A DNA stretch of 12,464 nucleotides from NCBI GenBank assembly GCA_027295435.1, contig JAPUKX010000099.1, positions 1 through 12,464 of the forward strand. Reading direction: 5' to 3'. The translations under genes were made by a program, and so were the position numbers. Source of the DNA: Planctomycetota bacterium. GTDB taxonomy: Bacteria; Planctomycetota; Phycisphaerae; Phycisphaerales; SM1A02. Positions 1-8,576 of the stretch are shown piece by piece; the stretch's first letter is position 1; each line of letters starts with the position of its first letter. The notes under the pieces were generated by a model. That model saw only the letters and a program-made list of their open reading frames with translations, searched no databases and had not been told where the DNA came from.

Positions 1-2869
1 GATCGGGGTGTCGTAAAGAGGACTGTCGCACGCTGTCTGCCGGCTTCGCATCGAATTTCCGTCCGACGGAGTCGCTCACCTGCCGCAGCGTGGCGAGCGT
101 TGTCGCGGCCTCCCGGCTGCGAAGCTGCCCGGGCGTCACGCGGGCCACCGCTTGCAGCAGAAGTCGCCGCAGCAGTCCGAAGTCCCACGCCAGCCGGCGA
201 TTCGCCACGTCCAGCAGCACCAGAGCCAGCGCCAACCACAGGATGGTTTGCCATGCGGGCAAGGCCGAGAGGCTGGGGGGCATGGCGCTGCGATCGAAGA
301 GGTCCACCTTCGTCGGCTGGGAGATATCCAGCCGCCGCCCGCCGGTGATCTGGGCGATTTGCTCCAGCAGGGGGGTGTTTGAGTCGAACCGCCGGAACTC
401 CGCCCGTGCCGCTTGAGTTGCGCCGCCGATGACCGGCGCCATTCGCCGGGTTCCTCGTCGTGGGCTCAGCGCGACGATGTAGCTGCCGGGCGCTGTTGCG
501 TCTATGGACGTCTCGTATCGGCCGGGCGCGGTTTGGCGAAGCCGAACGGGCAGCGCGTCGCCGTGGGGGGTGTAGACCACGCCGTCCACCTCAAGATAAT
601 TGAGAAACCCTTTGTCCTTGGTTGCGGCCTCCAACGTGATGAGCAGGCGGCCATCCTTTATCACGGTGATCAGCTCGGTGTCCGGACTGGTTGCGGGTCG
701 AGTGATGGTGCGAACAAGCTGGGCCCAGAACGTCGCGTACCCCGGCCAGTCGATCCATCGGCGGGACCAATTCCCATCGGCGTCGGATGTGAACGCCGCG
801 ACGCGCCCCAGCCCCGCCTGCCAGTGGGCGAGCAGCGGCTCGCCGTCGGGGTGCGTCATCTCGACCGTCACCGTTGGGTCACCGCGCCGAGCAGTGATGA
901 CTAGCCCGTCGAGGATCGGAGCCGAGCCCATCCCGATCGCCAGCGTTGAGCCGGTCGGTTGGACTATCGGAACGAAGGGAACTTCCTTCAGTAGCGGCTT
1001 GTTGATGACCTGCACCGAATCCACGAGCACACGCGGCAGTGTGCGGGGATTGCGGACGAGATAGAACTTGCCGCCGCCCAGCTCAGCAAGGCGTCGCAGC
1101 GTCTGCTCATCGGCGTTGTCTCCCACCGCAATGGTGGTGAGCTTGATGTTGCTCGCGGCCATGGCGTTGACGATGTCGTCGAGGTCCGTCGTGTGAGACC
1201 GGCCGTCGCTGAGGCAGACGACGAGCTTCTTCTGGGCGTTGACGTCGTTGAGCATCCGGTGCGCTTCGCGCAGCGCCGGGGCGAGGTTGGTTCCGCCTTC
1301 GGAGGTGATCCCGCGCACCTGCTGGGCGATCCGTTGCGGATCGTCGTTGCGCTGCAAGGGCACGTGAACCTTGGCGAAGAAATCGAAAGTCACGACGCCG
1401 ACGAGACTTTCGCTGTGCAGCGATTCGATGGCCATGGCGGCGGCTTCATTGGCAATCTGCTGCTGGGTGGCACGTGCGCCTGCGACCTGCAGATTCATCG
1501 ACCCGGACTTGTCCAACACCAGCACGAGGGCGGCGCTGGCCAGCTTGAGTTCCTTCGGCGGGTCGAGTTCCAACGGCAAGACCGCCTCAAGAGCCGTGCC
1601 GTTCCATCCGCCTGCACCGAAGCTCTGCTCGCCGCCGATCATGATCAATCCGCCCCCAAGATCATGGACGTAGCGGCTGATCAGTTCGTGCTGGCGGGTG
1701 CTCAACTCGTAGGCGGCGACGTTGTCGAGGATGATCAAGTCGTACCGTTGCAGTGAGAGCAGGTCTTCACCCAGCGCATCAGGCGGCTCAGCCCGGGCGG
1801 GAATACCAGCTTGCTGAAGCGTTCGGGCCAGGATGTTCGGCCGTTGGTTCGCACGGCGGTCGAGAACCAGAACCATGCCCCGGCTGGGGGTGGCCGTGAA
1901 GGTCTCGGCCCGGTTGTTGTCTAGAAGGATGTCGTCGCCGGGATCGTTCGGCTCGAAGACCGCCTCGAAGCGATTGATCGGAGTGCCGCCCAGCACCACG
2001 TGCGCCAGATGGACGGATTGGCCGGATGGAACCGAGATCGGCCGAGAGGTGCCTGCAAGTGCACCATTCAAATCGACCGGCTCACCTTCGTGCCGCAGGA
2101 TGAGCCGGCCGTCGATCGGTTGCGTCGCGTTCAGCACGATTCGGAGGGTGACCGTTTGGCCGGGACGGGCAGTCGGGGGCGCCTCCACCCGGACCACCTG
2201 CACATCGCCGCTGAGGCTGTAGGTAATCGGGGCCACGTCGATGCGCACCACCCAGCGGGCGCCTTCGGCTGCTTTGGAATCAGCCAATGAGCCGGCGGCG
2301 GCCTGTCTTGCGGCCGCAATCGCATTGCCCTGCGTTTCATTGCCGTCGCTGACCAGCACGATCCGCTTGCCGGTATCAGCGGGGAACATCGCCAGGGCAA
2401 GCTGAATCGCATCAGCGATGTTCGTCCCTTCCAGCACACGCACATCCAGGTTGTCGTCGATGTAGGGTCCCTTGACGGGCACGGAAATGACGGTCGCCCG
2501 GCCGTCGAACACGATCAGCCCGAAGCGATCGTCGGGAGCCTTGGTCTGCGTGGCGAGGCGGAACCATTCCCGCAGGTGCTCCACGTTCGACCGCCACTGC
2601 GAATCGGCACCCCCCGACAGCTGCGCGAAGCGCTGCACCGACCCGCTGAGGTCCAGCACGCCGATCACCGTCAGGTTGTGGTGTTCGCGGACCGTTCGAG
2701 GCCCGGCGAGCATCACCACCAGCGCCATGATGACGGCTGTTCGCAGGAGCAGCACCGTGGTACGGCGGAGCCGATCCATCGTTGCCAGCCACCGCCATCC
2801 CAGCACGGCCAAGGGCACGCAAAGCAGCCCCAGCAGCAGCAGTTCAGGGTGATCGAAGCGCAGGTTCAC
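1..2869 (-). CDS. BatA-like membrane protein with two VWA domains and a GATase-like domain (3' end cut by the window)
   Basis: The reading frame is open from a GTG at 2869 to the left edge: 956 residues are visible and the C-terminus is missing. It starts with two hydrophobic helices (residues about 9-29 and 39-57), as in BatA/aerotolerance proteins. VWA domain 1 follows, with MIDAS residues D73-L-S-G-S77, T149 and D175. After a beta-rich linker comes a glutamine-amidotransferase-like segment (about 375-440) with the motif GGEQSFG at 412-418; no Cys is at the expected nucleophile site, so it is probably not catalytic. VWA domain 2 has D453-K-S-G-S457, T527 and D555. A third helix (about 872-893) and a basic tail of some 60 residues follow. 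Both VWA domains have complete metal sites, which suggests metal-dependent protein binding, probably outside the membrane. The start overlaps the upstream stop as GTGA, so translation is likely coupled to that gene. The family is clear; the cellular role is not known. Confidence 0.9.
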   Translation of the reverse strand, partial: MNLRFDHPELLLLGLLCVPLAVLGWRWLATMDRLRRTTVLLLRTAVIMALVVMLAGPRTVREHHNLTVIGVLDLSGSVQRFAQLSGGADSQWRSNVEHLREWFRLATQTKAPDDRFGLIVFDGRATVISVPVKGPYIDDNLDVRVLEGTNIADAIQLALAMFPADTGKRIVLVSDGNETQGNAIAAARQAAAGSLADSKAAEGARWVVRIDVAPITYSLSGDVQVVRVEAPPTARPGQTVTLRIVLNATQPIDGRLILRHEGEPVDLNGALAGTSRPISVPSGQSVHLAHVVLGGTPINRFEAVFEPNDPGDDILLDNNRAETFTATPSRGMVLVLDRRANQRPNILARTLQQAGIPARAEPPDALGEDLLSLQRYDLIILDNVAAYELSTRQHELISRYVHDLGGGLIMIGGEQSFGAGGWNGTALEAVLPLELDPPKELKLASAALVLVLDKSGSMNLQVAGARATQQQIANEAAAMAIESLHSESLVGVVTFDFFAKVHVPLQRNDDPQRIAQQVRGITSEGGTNLAPALREAHRMLNDVNAQKKLVVCLSDGRSHTTDLDDIVNAMAASNIKLTTIAVGDNADEQTLRRLAELGGGKFYLVRNPRTLPRVLVDSVQVINKPLLKEVPFVPIVQPTGSTLAIGMGSAPILDGLVITARRGDPTVTVEMTHPDGEPLLAHWQAGLGRVAAFTSDADGNWSRRWIDWPGYATFWAQLVRTITRPATSPDTELITVIKDGRLLITLEAATKDKGFLNYLEVDGVVYTPHGDALPVRLRQTAPGRYETSIDATAPGSYIVALSPRRGTRRMAPVIGGATQAARAEFRRFDSNTPLLEQIAQITGGRRLDISQPTKVDLFDRSAMPPSLSALPAWQTILWLALALVLLDVANRRLAWDFGLLRRLLLQAVARVTPGQLRSREAATTLATLRQVSDSVGRKFDAKPADSVRQSSLRHPD

Positions 2870-4908
2870 GATCCGTCGTCGTCTTGGGGCGCGGCCGGGG
2901 TTCGCGGCGATTCCTTGGCAGCGGACTGTGCCGCCGCTCGATCGACGGTGTCTTTCAGCCGGCCGAAGTAGCGCTGAATGACGCTGTGGTACCGCGACGG
3001 CACGACCGAATCCTCCACAGCCTGTTCGGCCGCAGCCCGAGCCCGGCTCACCGGCGCCGCGGTGCGGCCGACTCGTTGAGGTTCGCCGGCGCGGGGTTCC
3101 TTGCTCAGCCACTGGGCGATGACGATGTCTGCCTCTGCCTCTGTACGGAGGTCGAGAATCTCTTCTTCGCGCGCCGGTCCGACGGCACGGTCCTCAGCGC
3201 GCCGCATGTCGCCTGGGCCGGGGCCGGGTTGATCCTCAAGGTTGCCCAGCCACTGTTGGGCGAGGCGCTGCCTTTGTTCCTCGGTGAGGGTGTCCGCGAG
3301 ATTCCGTGCGGCCTGCCCGAACCGTTTGCTAGCGGTGCGGCGGTCATTGGCGGACCGTCGCGCACGCTCGAGTTGGCGAAGCGCATCGCCGACCGATTCT
3401 GGTCCATGATCCCGCAGGTCTTGCTCCTCTCGCTCGCCAGGTTGAATCACCGGGCGCTGCTGCGGCGCCGTTTCCGGCCGGCCAATCGAACGTGGCTCAG
3501 ATTCCTCGCGCGCGCGCGCGGTTGCATCCGGTGACGGCTGCTGAGCCGGCTCAGCGGATGGCGGTTCACCGGTGCCGCGATGCTCTTGCTCGATGGCCTG
3601 TTGGTCCGGTTGATCGGCTGGCCCTTGGTCTATGCGATCCTCGCTTGCGGCCGGGTCGATCTGATCTGCGGCCTGCTCCAGGGCGTCGGCGACGGAGCGG
3701 GCACGCTCGTCGGCTTGCGATTGCGACTGCTGCTGCTCATTGCGGCGATGGACATCGTGGGCGAGCCGGCGAGCAATCTCTTCGTCGAGGTCGTGGTCCT
3801 GGAGTCTCTGCTCGATCTGCCCTTGGGGGCGTTGTTCGTCCAGCAGATCGCTGATGGCCTGCTCGTTGACATCCAGGTCGCGCATCGCCTCTCGAAGCGC
3901 TTGCTCTCGCTTGGCTGATTCCGCTTGCGCGGAGTCCTGCGATTCTTTGAGGTGCTCGCTGATTTGTCGCAGGTGCTCGGCGAGCTCTCGGCGAGTCGAA
4001 GGCGGCATCTGGTCGCGGCTTTCGATGAGTTGGTCGAACAGCTCAGCCGCTTCGCCGAACTCTCCCCGACGAAGTGCTTCGGTGAACTCCTCGGCCGACA
4101 TCGGCGCATCGGGCGTGTCAATGCCCGCGAAGCGCCTCGCAACCGCGTCGGTGGCGTCGGAGCGACTCTGGGCCTCGTCGGCGAGCCGGGCCGCAAGCTC
4201 ATCGAGCCGGGCCGCTGAATGGTCGCGGGCCTGCGCCAGTTCGGATTCGGAGGATGGCTCGTTGGCGAGTTGCTGTGCGAGGCGCTCCAGTGCATCCAGA
4301 TCGTCGCGTGATTGCTCATCGAGGGTCTCATCGCCCAGATCAGCAACTGCGTCGCCGATAGCCTGAACGATTCGCCGTCGCTGCTGATCCAGTTCTGCCG
4401 CGCCTATGGGAGGTTGGGTATGGTTCGCCCATGCGAAGGTGGGTAGATAGGAAATCCCCAGCCCAAGCGATGCAGCCATCACGGCGGCGACGGCCCAGAT
4501 GCGGGTGATGCGGATCGGCGTGGCGGTCTTAAGGTCAATTGAGTCAGCCAGACGTTGGGCGTCTTGGCGGACCAGGGCCGCAAAGTCATCATCCGGAACC
4601 TGCCCGGTTCGGATCACCTCCGCAGTGCCCAGCCGATCGCGCAGCCCAAGCTGCCGATCAAGCCGCACCGCCAGGTCAAAGGCGCTGGGGCGGCGCAGCA
4701 GCGCATGGATCGCGCCAACGAGCAGCCCGACGCCGGCCAGGACTCCAAAGACCTCCAACCGCACACCGAAACCGATCACCCGGTCGAGCACGAGCGCGCC
4801 GAGCCCGATCCCGGCCCCGACAGCCAACCCGGCCCCGGCCTGGCGGACCGCCCGGTCGGCCACAACTCGCCGTCGGGCTCGTCGGAGGATGTGCTCAATT
4901 GCAGTCAT
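2866..4908 (-). CDS. Three-helix membrane protein with a long Gln/Glu/Arg-rich coiled-coil region
   Basis: A 680-residue protein starting MTAIEHILRRARRR. Two helices (about 26-45 and 51-71) form a hairpin. A short domain follows (about 75-130, with AVRLDRQLGLRDRLGTAE), then a third helix (about 136-155). The next roughly 300 residues are charged and heptad-like, rich in Gln, Glu, Arg and Ala, so probably a long coiled coil. A low-complexity Pro/Gln stretch and a C-terminal segment containing VPSRYHSVIQRYFGRL come last; that ending looks like a conserved motif of planctomycete proteins next to Bat-type genes. The position before a dual-VWA gene, with a 4-bp overlap, suggests the two products act together in the membrane. 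DUF4175-like proteins are a possible distant relation, but I cannot confirm it. The start is uncertain: ATGs at 4908 and 4914 are close together, and a TTG at 4989 would add 27 residues. None has a good Shine-Dalgarno sequence. I chose 4908 because the sequence becomes helix-like and basic there. Confidence 0.85.
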   Translation of the reverse strand: MTAIEHILRRARRRVVADRAVRQAGAGLAVGAGIGLGALVLDRVIGFGVRLEVFGVLAGVGLLVGAIHALLRRPSAFDLAVRLDRQLGLRDRLGTAEVIRTGQVPDDDFAALVRQDAQRLADSIDLKTATPIRITRIWAVAAVMAASLGLGISYLPTFAWANHTQPPIGAAELDQQRRRIVQAIGDAVADLGDETLDEQSRDDLDALERLAQQLANEPSSESELAQARDHSAARLDELAARLADEAQSRSDATDAVARRFAGIDTPDAPMSAEEFTEALRRGEFGEAAELFDQLIESRDQMPPSTRRELAEHLRQISEHLKESQDSAQAESAKREQALREAMRDLDVNEQAISDLLDEQRPQGQIEQRLQDHDLDEEIARRLAHDVHRRNEQQQSQSQADERARSVADALEQAADQIDPAASEDRIDQGPADQPDQQAIEQEHRGTGEPPSAEPAQQPSPDATARAREESEPRSIGRPETAPQQRPVIQPGEREEQDLRDHGPESVGDALRQLERARRSANDRRTASKRFGQAARNLADTLTEEQRQRLAQQWLGNLEDQPGPGPGDMRRAEDRAVGPAREEEILDLRTEAEADIVIAQWLSKEPRAGEPQRVGRTAAPVSRARAAAEQAVEDSVVPSRYHSVIQRYFGRLKDTVDRAAAQSAAKESPRTPAAPQDDDGS
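3507..3520. repeat. (CG)7 alternating dinucleotide run
   Basis: Fourteen bases of strict CG alternation inside the coiled-coil gene. On the coding strand it encodes an Ala-Arg-Ala-Arg run just before EESEP. It is probably a by-product of GC-rich codon use, but such a run can slip in replication or adopt Z-DNA. Confidence 0.9.
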
Positions 4909-5126
4909 GGTCATCCGGGAGGAATGTACATTCTGTGAGGATTGCAGCCTCCAAGGCGATTCGGGCGGAGGAGTGGACGACTGTATCAATGATATGGGTC
5001 GAAACGCCCTGGCCGGTGGTTCGCCCCACGCTGAGAAAAAACAGGCCGCGGAACAGGAGACGAACCCCGGCGTCGGACCATGTATATCCAGGGGACACTG
5101 CCTGTAGGTTCTAACGGAGAATTGCT
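4909..5126. promoter_or_regulatory. Divergent intergenic region between the VWA/coiled-coil pair and the VIT-VWA gene
   Basis: This 218-bp gap lies between two genes read in opposite directions, so promoters for both must lie in or near it. It is less GC-rich in places (TATCAATGATATG near 4984, GAGAAAAAACA near 5033, TGTATATCC near 5081). I see no convincing -35/-10 pair on either strand. The one clear signal is GGAGA at 5116-5120, six bases before the ATG at 5127, which supports that start. If the minus-strand gene really begins at the TTG at 4989, the gap shrinks to 137 bp. Confidence 0.5.
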
Positions 5127-7451
5127 ATGCGACATTGCTGGATTCCGCTGACCGTTGGGTTGATTTCAAGCAGCGCCCATGCGGCGGGCCTGCTTGCCCC
5201 GAAGGATCAAACGCTGCCGCCGCTTCGAGTCACCGATCACCTGGTGGACGTGGAGATTCACGATCAGGTGGCCCTGACATCGGTGACCCAGACCTTTCAT
5301 AACCACACGAACCGGCGATTGGAAGCTACATACCTGTTTCCGCTGCCGGAACACGCGGACCTGACCAATTTCCAGATGACCATCAACGGCAAGTTTGTCG
5401 AGGGCGAGGTGCTGCCTGCGGACAAGGCACGGGAGATCTATGAATCGATCGTCCGGCGAACCAAGGACCCCGGGCTGATCGAGTTTATCGGTCGCCGGCT
5501 GCTGCAAATGCGAGTGTTCCCGATCGAGCCGGGCAGCGACACCACGATCAAGCTGAAGTACCAGCAGGTCGTTCGCCCGATCAGCGGGATGCACGGGTAT
5601 CACTATCCCCTGCGAACCCGCAAGACGGCCGGGCAGGCGTATGGCATGGTGCGGTTCAGTGTTTCGCTTCACACCACGGCTCCGCTGAAGAACATCTGGT
5701 CGCCCAGCCACTCGGTGGAGATCGTCCGCGAAGGCGAGAACGCTGCGAAGATCGGCTACGAAGCGTCCGGCGGCAGCCTCGAAGACGATTTCCTGCTGCT
5801 GTACGACACTGATTCGAGCGATCTCGGCCTGTCGGTGGTCACTTACCAGCCCGATCAATCCAAGCCCGGGCACTTTGTGCTGATGCTCACGCCCAAGCAG
5901 CTTTGGCCGAAGTCCGCCTATCAGCCGCAGGACGTGGTGTTCGTGATCGACACCAGCGGGTCGATGGCCGGCGAGAAGATACAACAGGCCCGCCGGGCCC
6001 TTCAGTTCTGTATTGACAAGCTCGATGAGGGCGACCGATTCAGCGTGGTGCGATTTTCCACCGGCTACGACGTGCTGTTTGAGGAGCTTGTCCCGGCCGC
6101 GAAGGAGAAACGGGCCGAGGCTCAGAACTGGATCGAGCAGTTCGGGGCAGCCGGCGGAACCAACATCGCCGACACGCTCCAACACGTGCTTACCATGCGG
6201 CCGAAAGCCCAAGACGCTTCGGTGGCTCGGCCGTTTGTCGTCGTGTTCCTCACCGACGGGAGAGGCAACCGCCAACCCGATGAGATCATGACGATCCTCG
6301 CGCAGGCTCCGGCGGCGAGGGTGGGGCTGCGGATATTTCCATTCGGCGTGGGCCACGATGTCAATACGATCCTGCTGGATCGGCTGGCCAACGAGTTCAC
6401 CGGCCGGCCGACCTACGTCCAGCCGGGCGAAAACCTGGAGCTGGTGCTGGGCGACTTCTTTTCGGTTGTCAGCCAACCGGTGCTGACGAATCTCCGTTTG
6501 GCATTGCCGGCGGTCGGCGTCACCGAGCGATTCCCCGCCACACTCGGCGACTTGTATCACGGCCAGCAGCTCATCATCGCCGGCCAGTTCACGACGCCGG
6601 TCACCGGGCCGGTGAAGCTGATGGCGACGCGAAACGGGAAGGAGATTGAGTACGCCTGGCCGAGCGTTGCGTTTGCCAGCACCGCCGAAGCGACCTACGT
6701 GCCGGCGGTGTGGGCCGGGCGGAAGATCTCATACCTGATCGATCAGATCCGGACTCACGGTGAATCGCAGGAGATGATCGCCGAGATCGTCGCGCTGAGT
6801 CAGCAATATGGCATCCAGACGCCGTACACGAGCTGGCTGGTGGTTCCCGAACGGCAGGAGCTCCTGGCCGACCGCCGGCCGGCGCCTGGTATGCCGAGTC
6901 TTCCACCCGGGCCCGCTAGCCGAGCGATCCAGGGCCAGCGCCTCCGAGGACTAGGCGTCGTGATTCGTGAAGGTGACGGCGGCGGCTTCGGCGGGGGTCC
7001 TGGCCGTGGCGGAGGTGGCTTCGGTGACAGCGACGGTCAGCTTGATGTTTGGTTTGCGACCGAGGCGGTTCGCGCGGACGTCGGCGAAGCGGCCAACATC
7101 ATCGCCCGCAAGAACGCCCAGCTGAAGCAGCTGCGCAGCCGCGATGACGATCGGCTCGATCTGAACCGGCTCCCTGTCCAGCAGTTCAACAACCGGTGGT
7201 ACCACCAGATCGGCCAGTTCCTGGTCGATGAAGATGTGGACGAAGAGACCGAGATCATCATCGTCCGCTTCGGATCGGAGGCGTACTTCGAGCTGGCCAA
7301 TGGGCGGGCGGATCTGCGGCTGGTGTTGGCGGCGAGCCGAAACGCAGTGGTGCAGGTCAATGCGACCCAGGCCGTGCTTATCGCCGACGAGAAAGGAATT
7401 GAGCAGTTTTCTGCCGATCAGCGGAAACAATTCGCCCTGTTGCTGCGTTAG
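5127..7451 (+). CDS. Secreted VIT and von Willebrand factor A domain protein
   Basis: A 774-residue protein. The N-terminus MRHCWIPLTVGLISSSAHAA looks like a Sec signal peptide with cleavage after AHA. A VIT (vault protein inter-alpha-trypsin) domain covers about 30-165, with typical stretches such as YLFPLPEHADLTNF and LPADKAREIYE. A VWA domain follows (about 268-445) with a complete MIDAS: D275-T-S-G-S279, a Thr at about 346 in GGTNIADTL, and D377 in FLTDGRG. A region ending near 600 (SQQYGIQTPYTSWLVV) is usual for VIT-VWA proteins. A Gly-rich linker (about 617-635) leads to an unrecognised C-terminal region of some 135 residues. There is no C-terminal membrane helix or sortase motif, so the product is probably periplasmic or secreted. 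GGAGA six bases upstream supports the start. The family binds proteins through metal; the partner here is unknown. A terminator follows 54 bp after the stop, so it may be transcribed alone. Confidence 0.93.
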   Translation: MRHCWIPLTVGLISSSAHAAGLLAPKDQTLPPLRVTDHLVDVEIHDQVALTSVTQTFHNHTNRRLEATYLFPLPEHADLTNFQMTINGKFVEGEVLPADKAREIYESIVRRTKDPGLIEFIGRRLLQMRVFPIEPGSDTTIKLKYQQVVRPISGMHGYHYPLRTRKTAGQAYGMVRFSVSLHTTAPLKNIWSPSHSVEIVREGENAAKIGYEASGGSLEDDFLLLYDTDSSDLGLSVVTYQPDQSKPGHFVLMLTPKQLWPKSAYQPQDVVFVIDTSGSMAGEKIQQARRALQFCIDKLDEGDRFSVVRFSTGYDVLFEELVPAAKEKRAEAQNWIEQFGAAGGTNIADTLQHVLTMRPKAQDASVARPFVVVFLTDGRGNRQPDEIMTILAQAPAARVGLRIFPFGVGHDVNTILLDRLANEFTGRPTYVQPGENLELVLGDFFSVVSQPVLTNLRLALPAVGVTERFPATLGDLYHGQQLIIAGQFTTPVTGPVKLMATRNGKEIEYAWPSVAFASTAEATYVPAVWAGRKISYLIDQIRTHGESQEMIAEIVALSQQYGIQTPYTSWLVVPERQELLADRRPAPGMPSLPPGPASRAIQGQRLRGLGVVIREGDGGGFGGGPGRGGGGFGDSDGQLDVWFATEAVRADVGEAANIIARKNAQLKQLRSRDDDRLDLNRLPVQQFNNRWYHQIGQFLVDEDVDEETEIIIVRFGSEAYFELANGRADLRLVLAASRNAVVQVNATQAVLIADEKGIEQFSADQRKQFALLLR

Positions 7452-7505
7452 GTATGGTGACCGCTTGCTCGTTTCGCATTGATCCTTCTCCTCTTCCCCC
7501 ACACG

Positions 7506-7540
7506 GCCTGACCGGGCATCATACCCGATCAGGCTGTTTT
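7506..7540 (+). terminator. Rho-independent terminator of the VIT-VWA gene
   Basis: Arms 7506-7516 and 7524-7534 pair over 11 positions with one C-A mismatch around a 7-base loop, followed by TGTTTT. It lies 54 bp past the stop at 7451. Confidence 0.8.
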
Positions 7541-7560
7541 CTGCACACAGCGCCTTGCGC

Positions 7561-7594
7561 AAAGAAAAAGCCCGCGTTCGAGCGAGGCGGGCTT
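7561..7594 (-). terminator. Rho-independent terminator of the coiled-coil protein gene
   Basis: Read on the minus strand, arms 7594-7587 and 7575-7568 (AAGCCCGC / GCGGGCTT) pair perfectly over 8 bp around an 11-base loop. They run straight into a T-rich tract (complement of 7561-7569). It lies 37 bp past the stop of the minus-strand gene at 7632. Confidence 0.85.
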
Positions 7595-7631
7595 GATGGT
7601 TCCAATGCAGTGCGGGTCGGTCGTGTCGGAT

Positions 7632-8576
7632 TCATTGGACGATGATCGGCCCGATCCAGGCCATGGAGTCCGCAGACGGCGCCGGCTGATCCGCATCGGA
7701 CTCGGTGTCAACATCTTCCAGCAGCTCACCGAACGGATCGTCGATTGCGGCGTCGTTGGTCTGCAGCTCGTACCTCGCCTTCTCTTCATAACTGTGGCGG
7801 ATGCCCTGCTGCGCCAGCGTGACCAGCTGCGCTTCCTGGATCGTTCGAAGCTGGGCGAGTTTGGATTCGAGTTGTTTGAGGTTGCCGATCTTGCCCCAGC
7901 GATCGTAGCTGTCGAGCGTGGCCTGGAGCTGCTCGGTCATCTCAATCAGCCGCTGGTTGCGCTGGATCGTGTCGATCTGTCGGTCGAGCTGCCACGTCTG
8001 TGTTTGAAAGGTCGCGTATTCGTCGCCAAGGGTGTTGAGAATCTCCACCAGCCGGGCCTTTTGCTGCCCAAGCACGCTGAGCTGCTGCCGATTGCACGCC
8101 AGACGATCCTGGTATGTGATTCTGACGTGATTGATGCGGCGGGCCTCGGTGTAGGCCTGGTGGATGTCGAAGCGAACACCTTCGAAGCGGATGGCGACCA
8201 GCCGGGCGGTGGCCTCGCCCTGCACGTCTTCGGCGCGGGTGATTAGGGTCTTCAGCTCGGCCAGGTCGTCCGCGGTCATGGCGACGACCCGCTGCGATAC
8301 CTCGCAATCGCGCTTGAACTGGGCGATCTGGTGCTCGACCTCGGCGACCTCGCCGCGCACGGTGGCGATCCGCGTGGGATACTCATCAGCGAGCTCCTGA
8401 AGCTGCTGCCGCAAGACGACTGGATTGTCCACGGCCCGATCGATCACCGATTGAGCCCCGGCGCGAACGTGGGCCAGACCCGCCTTCACGTGGTGCGGAA
8501 ACAGTAGCGTGGCCCCGCCGAGGGCCAGGGCGCTGATCAGCCCCCATCTCAAGATGCAACGTGAAAAGCAATGCAT
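7632..8576 (-). CDS. Exported or membrane-anchored coiled-coil protein
   Basis: A 314-residue protein. The basic start and the hydrophobic stretch LISALALGGATLLF (about 13-26), followed by PHHVKAG, look like a signal peptide or a single N-terminal anchor, so the rest is probably on the outer face of the inner membrane. Residues about 35-265 are almost wholly helical and charged, with heptad-like spacing (QQLQELADEYPTRIATVRGE, VEHQIAQFKRD, LDRQIDTIQRNQRLIEMTEQ), which indicates long coiled coils. The tail is acidic and Pro-rich. Coiled-coil content is reminiscent of PspA-like proteins, but PspA lacks a signal sequence, so I do not assign that name. AAAGGA (minus strand, 8589-8584) sits seven bases before the ATG and supports the start. 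A terminator follows the gene. It is divergent from the sigma factor gene, which hints that the two may share regulation. The function is unknown. Confidence 0.88.
   Translation of the reverse strand: MHCFSRCILRWGLISALALGGATLLFPHHVKAGLAHVRAGAQSVIDRAVDNPVVLRQQLQELADEYPTRIATVRGEVAEVEHQIAQFKRDCEVSQRVVAMTADDLAELKTLITRAEDVQGEATARLVAIRFEGVRFDIHQAYTEARRINHVRITYQDRLACNRQQLSVLGQQKARLVEILNTLGDEYATFQTQTWQLDRQIDTIQRNQRLIEMTEQLQATLDSYDRWGKIGNLKQLESKLAQLRTIQEAQLVTLAQQGIRHSYEEKARYELQTNDAAIDDPFGELLEDVDTESDADQPAPSADSMAWIGPIIVQ

Noticed and set aside
2131..2822. Minus-strand frames of 104 and 136 residues
   Set aside because: They overlap the dual-VWA gene in other frames on the same strand. The dual-VWA frame carries both MIDAS motifs and is open throughout.
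2782..4366. Several plus-strand open frames of 100-250 residues
   Set aside because: All are antisense to the coiled-coil membrane gene. Their products are low-complexity Arg/Ser/Ala sequences typical of shadows of GC-rich coding DNA.
5166..6560. A 464-residue open frame on the minus strand
   Set aside because: It lies wholly antisense to the VIT-VWA gene, whose domains and ribosome binding site are clear. Long antisense frames are common in GC-rich genes, and the product shows no recognisable domain.
7632..8576. Identity as PspA
   Set aside because: The coiled coil is similar in style, but the protein has a signal or anchor sequence and lacks recognisable PspA motifs.
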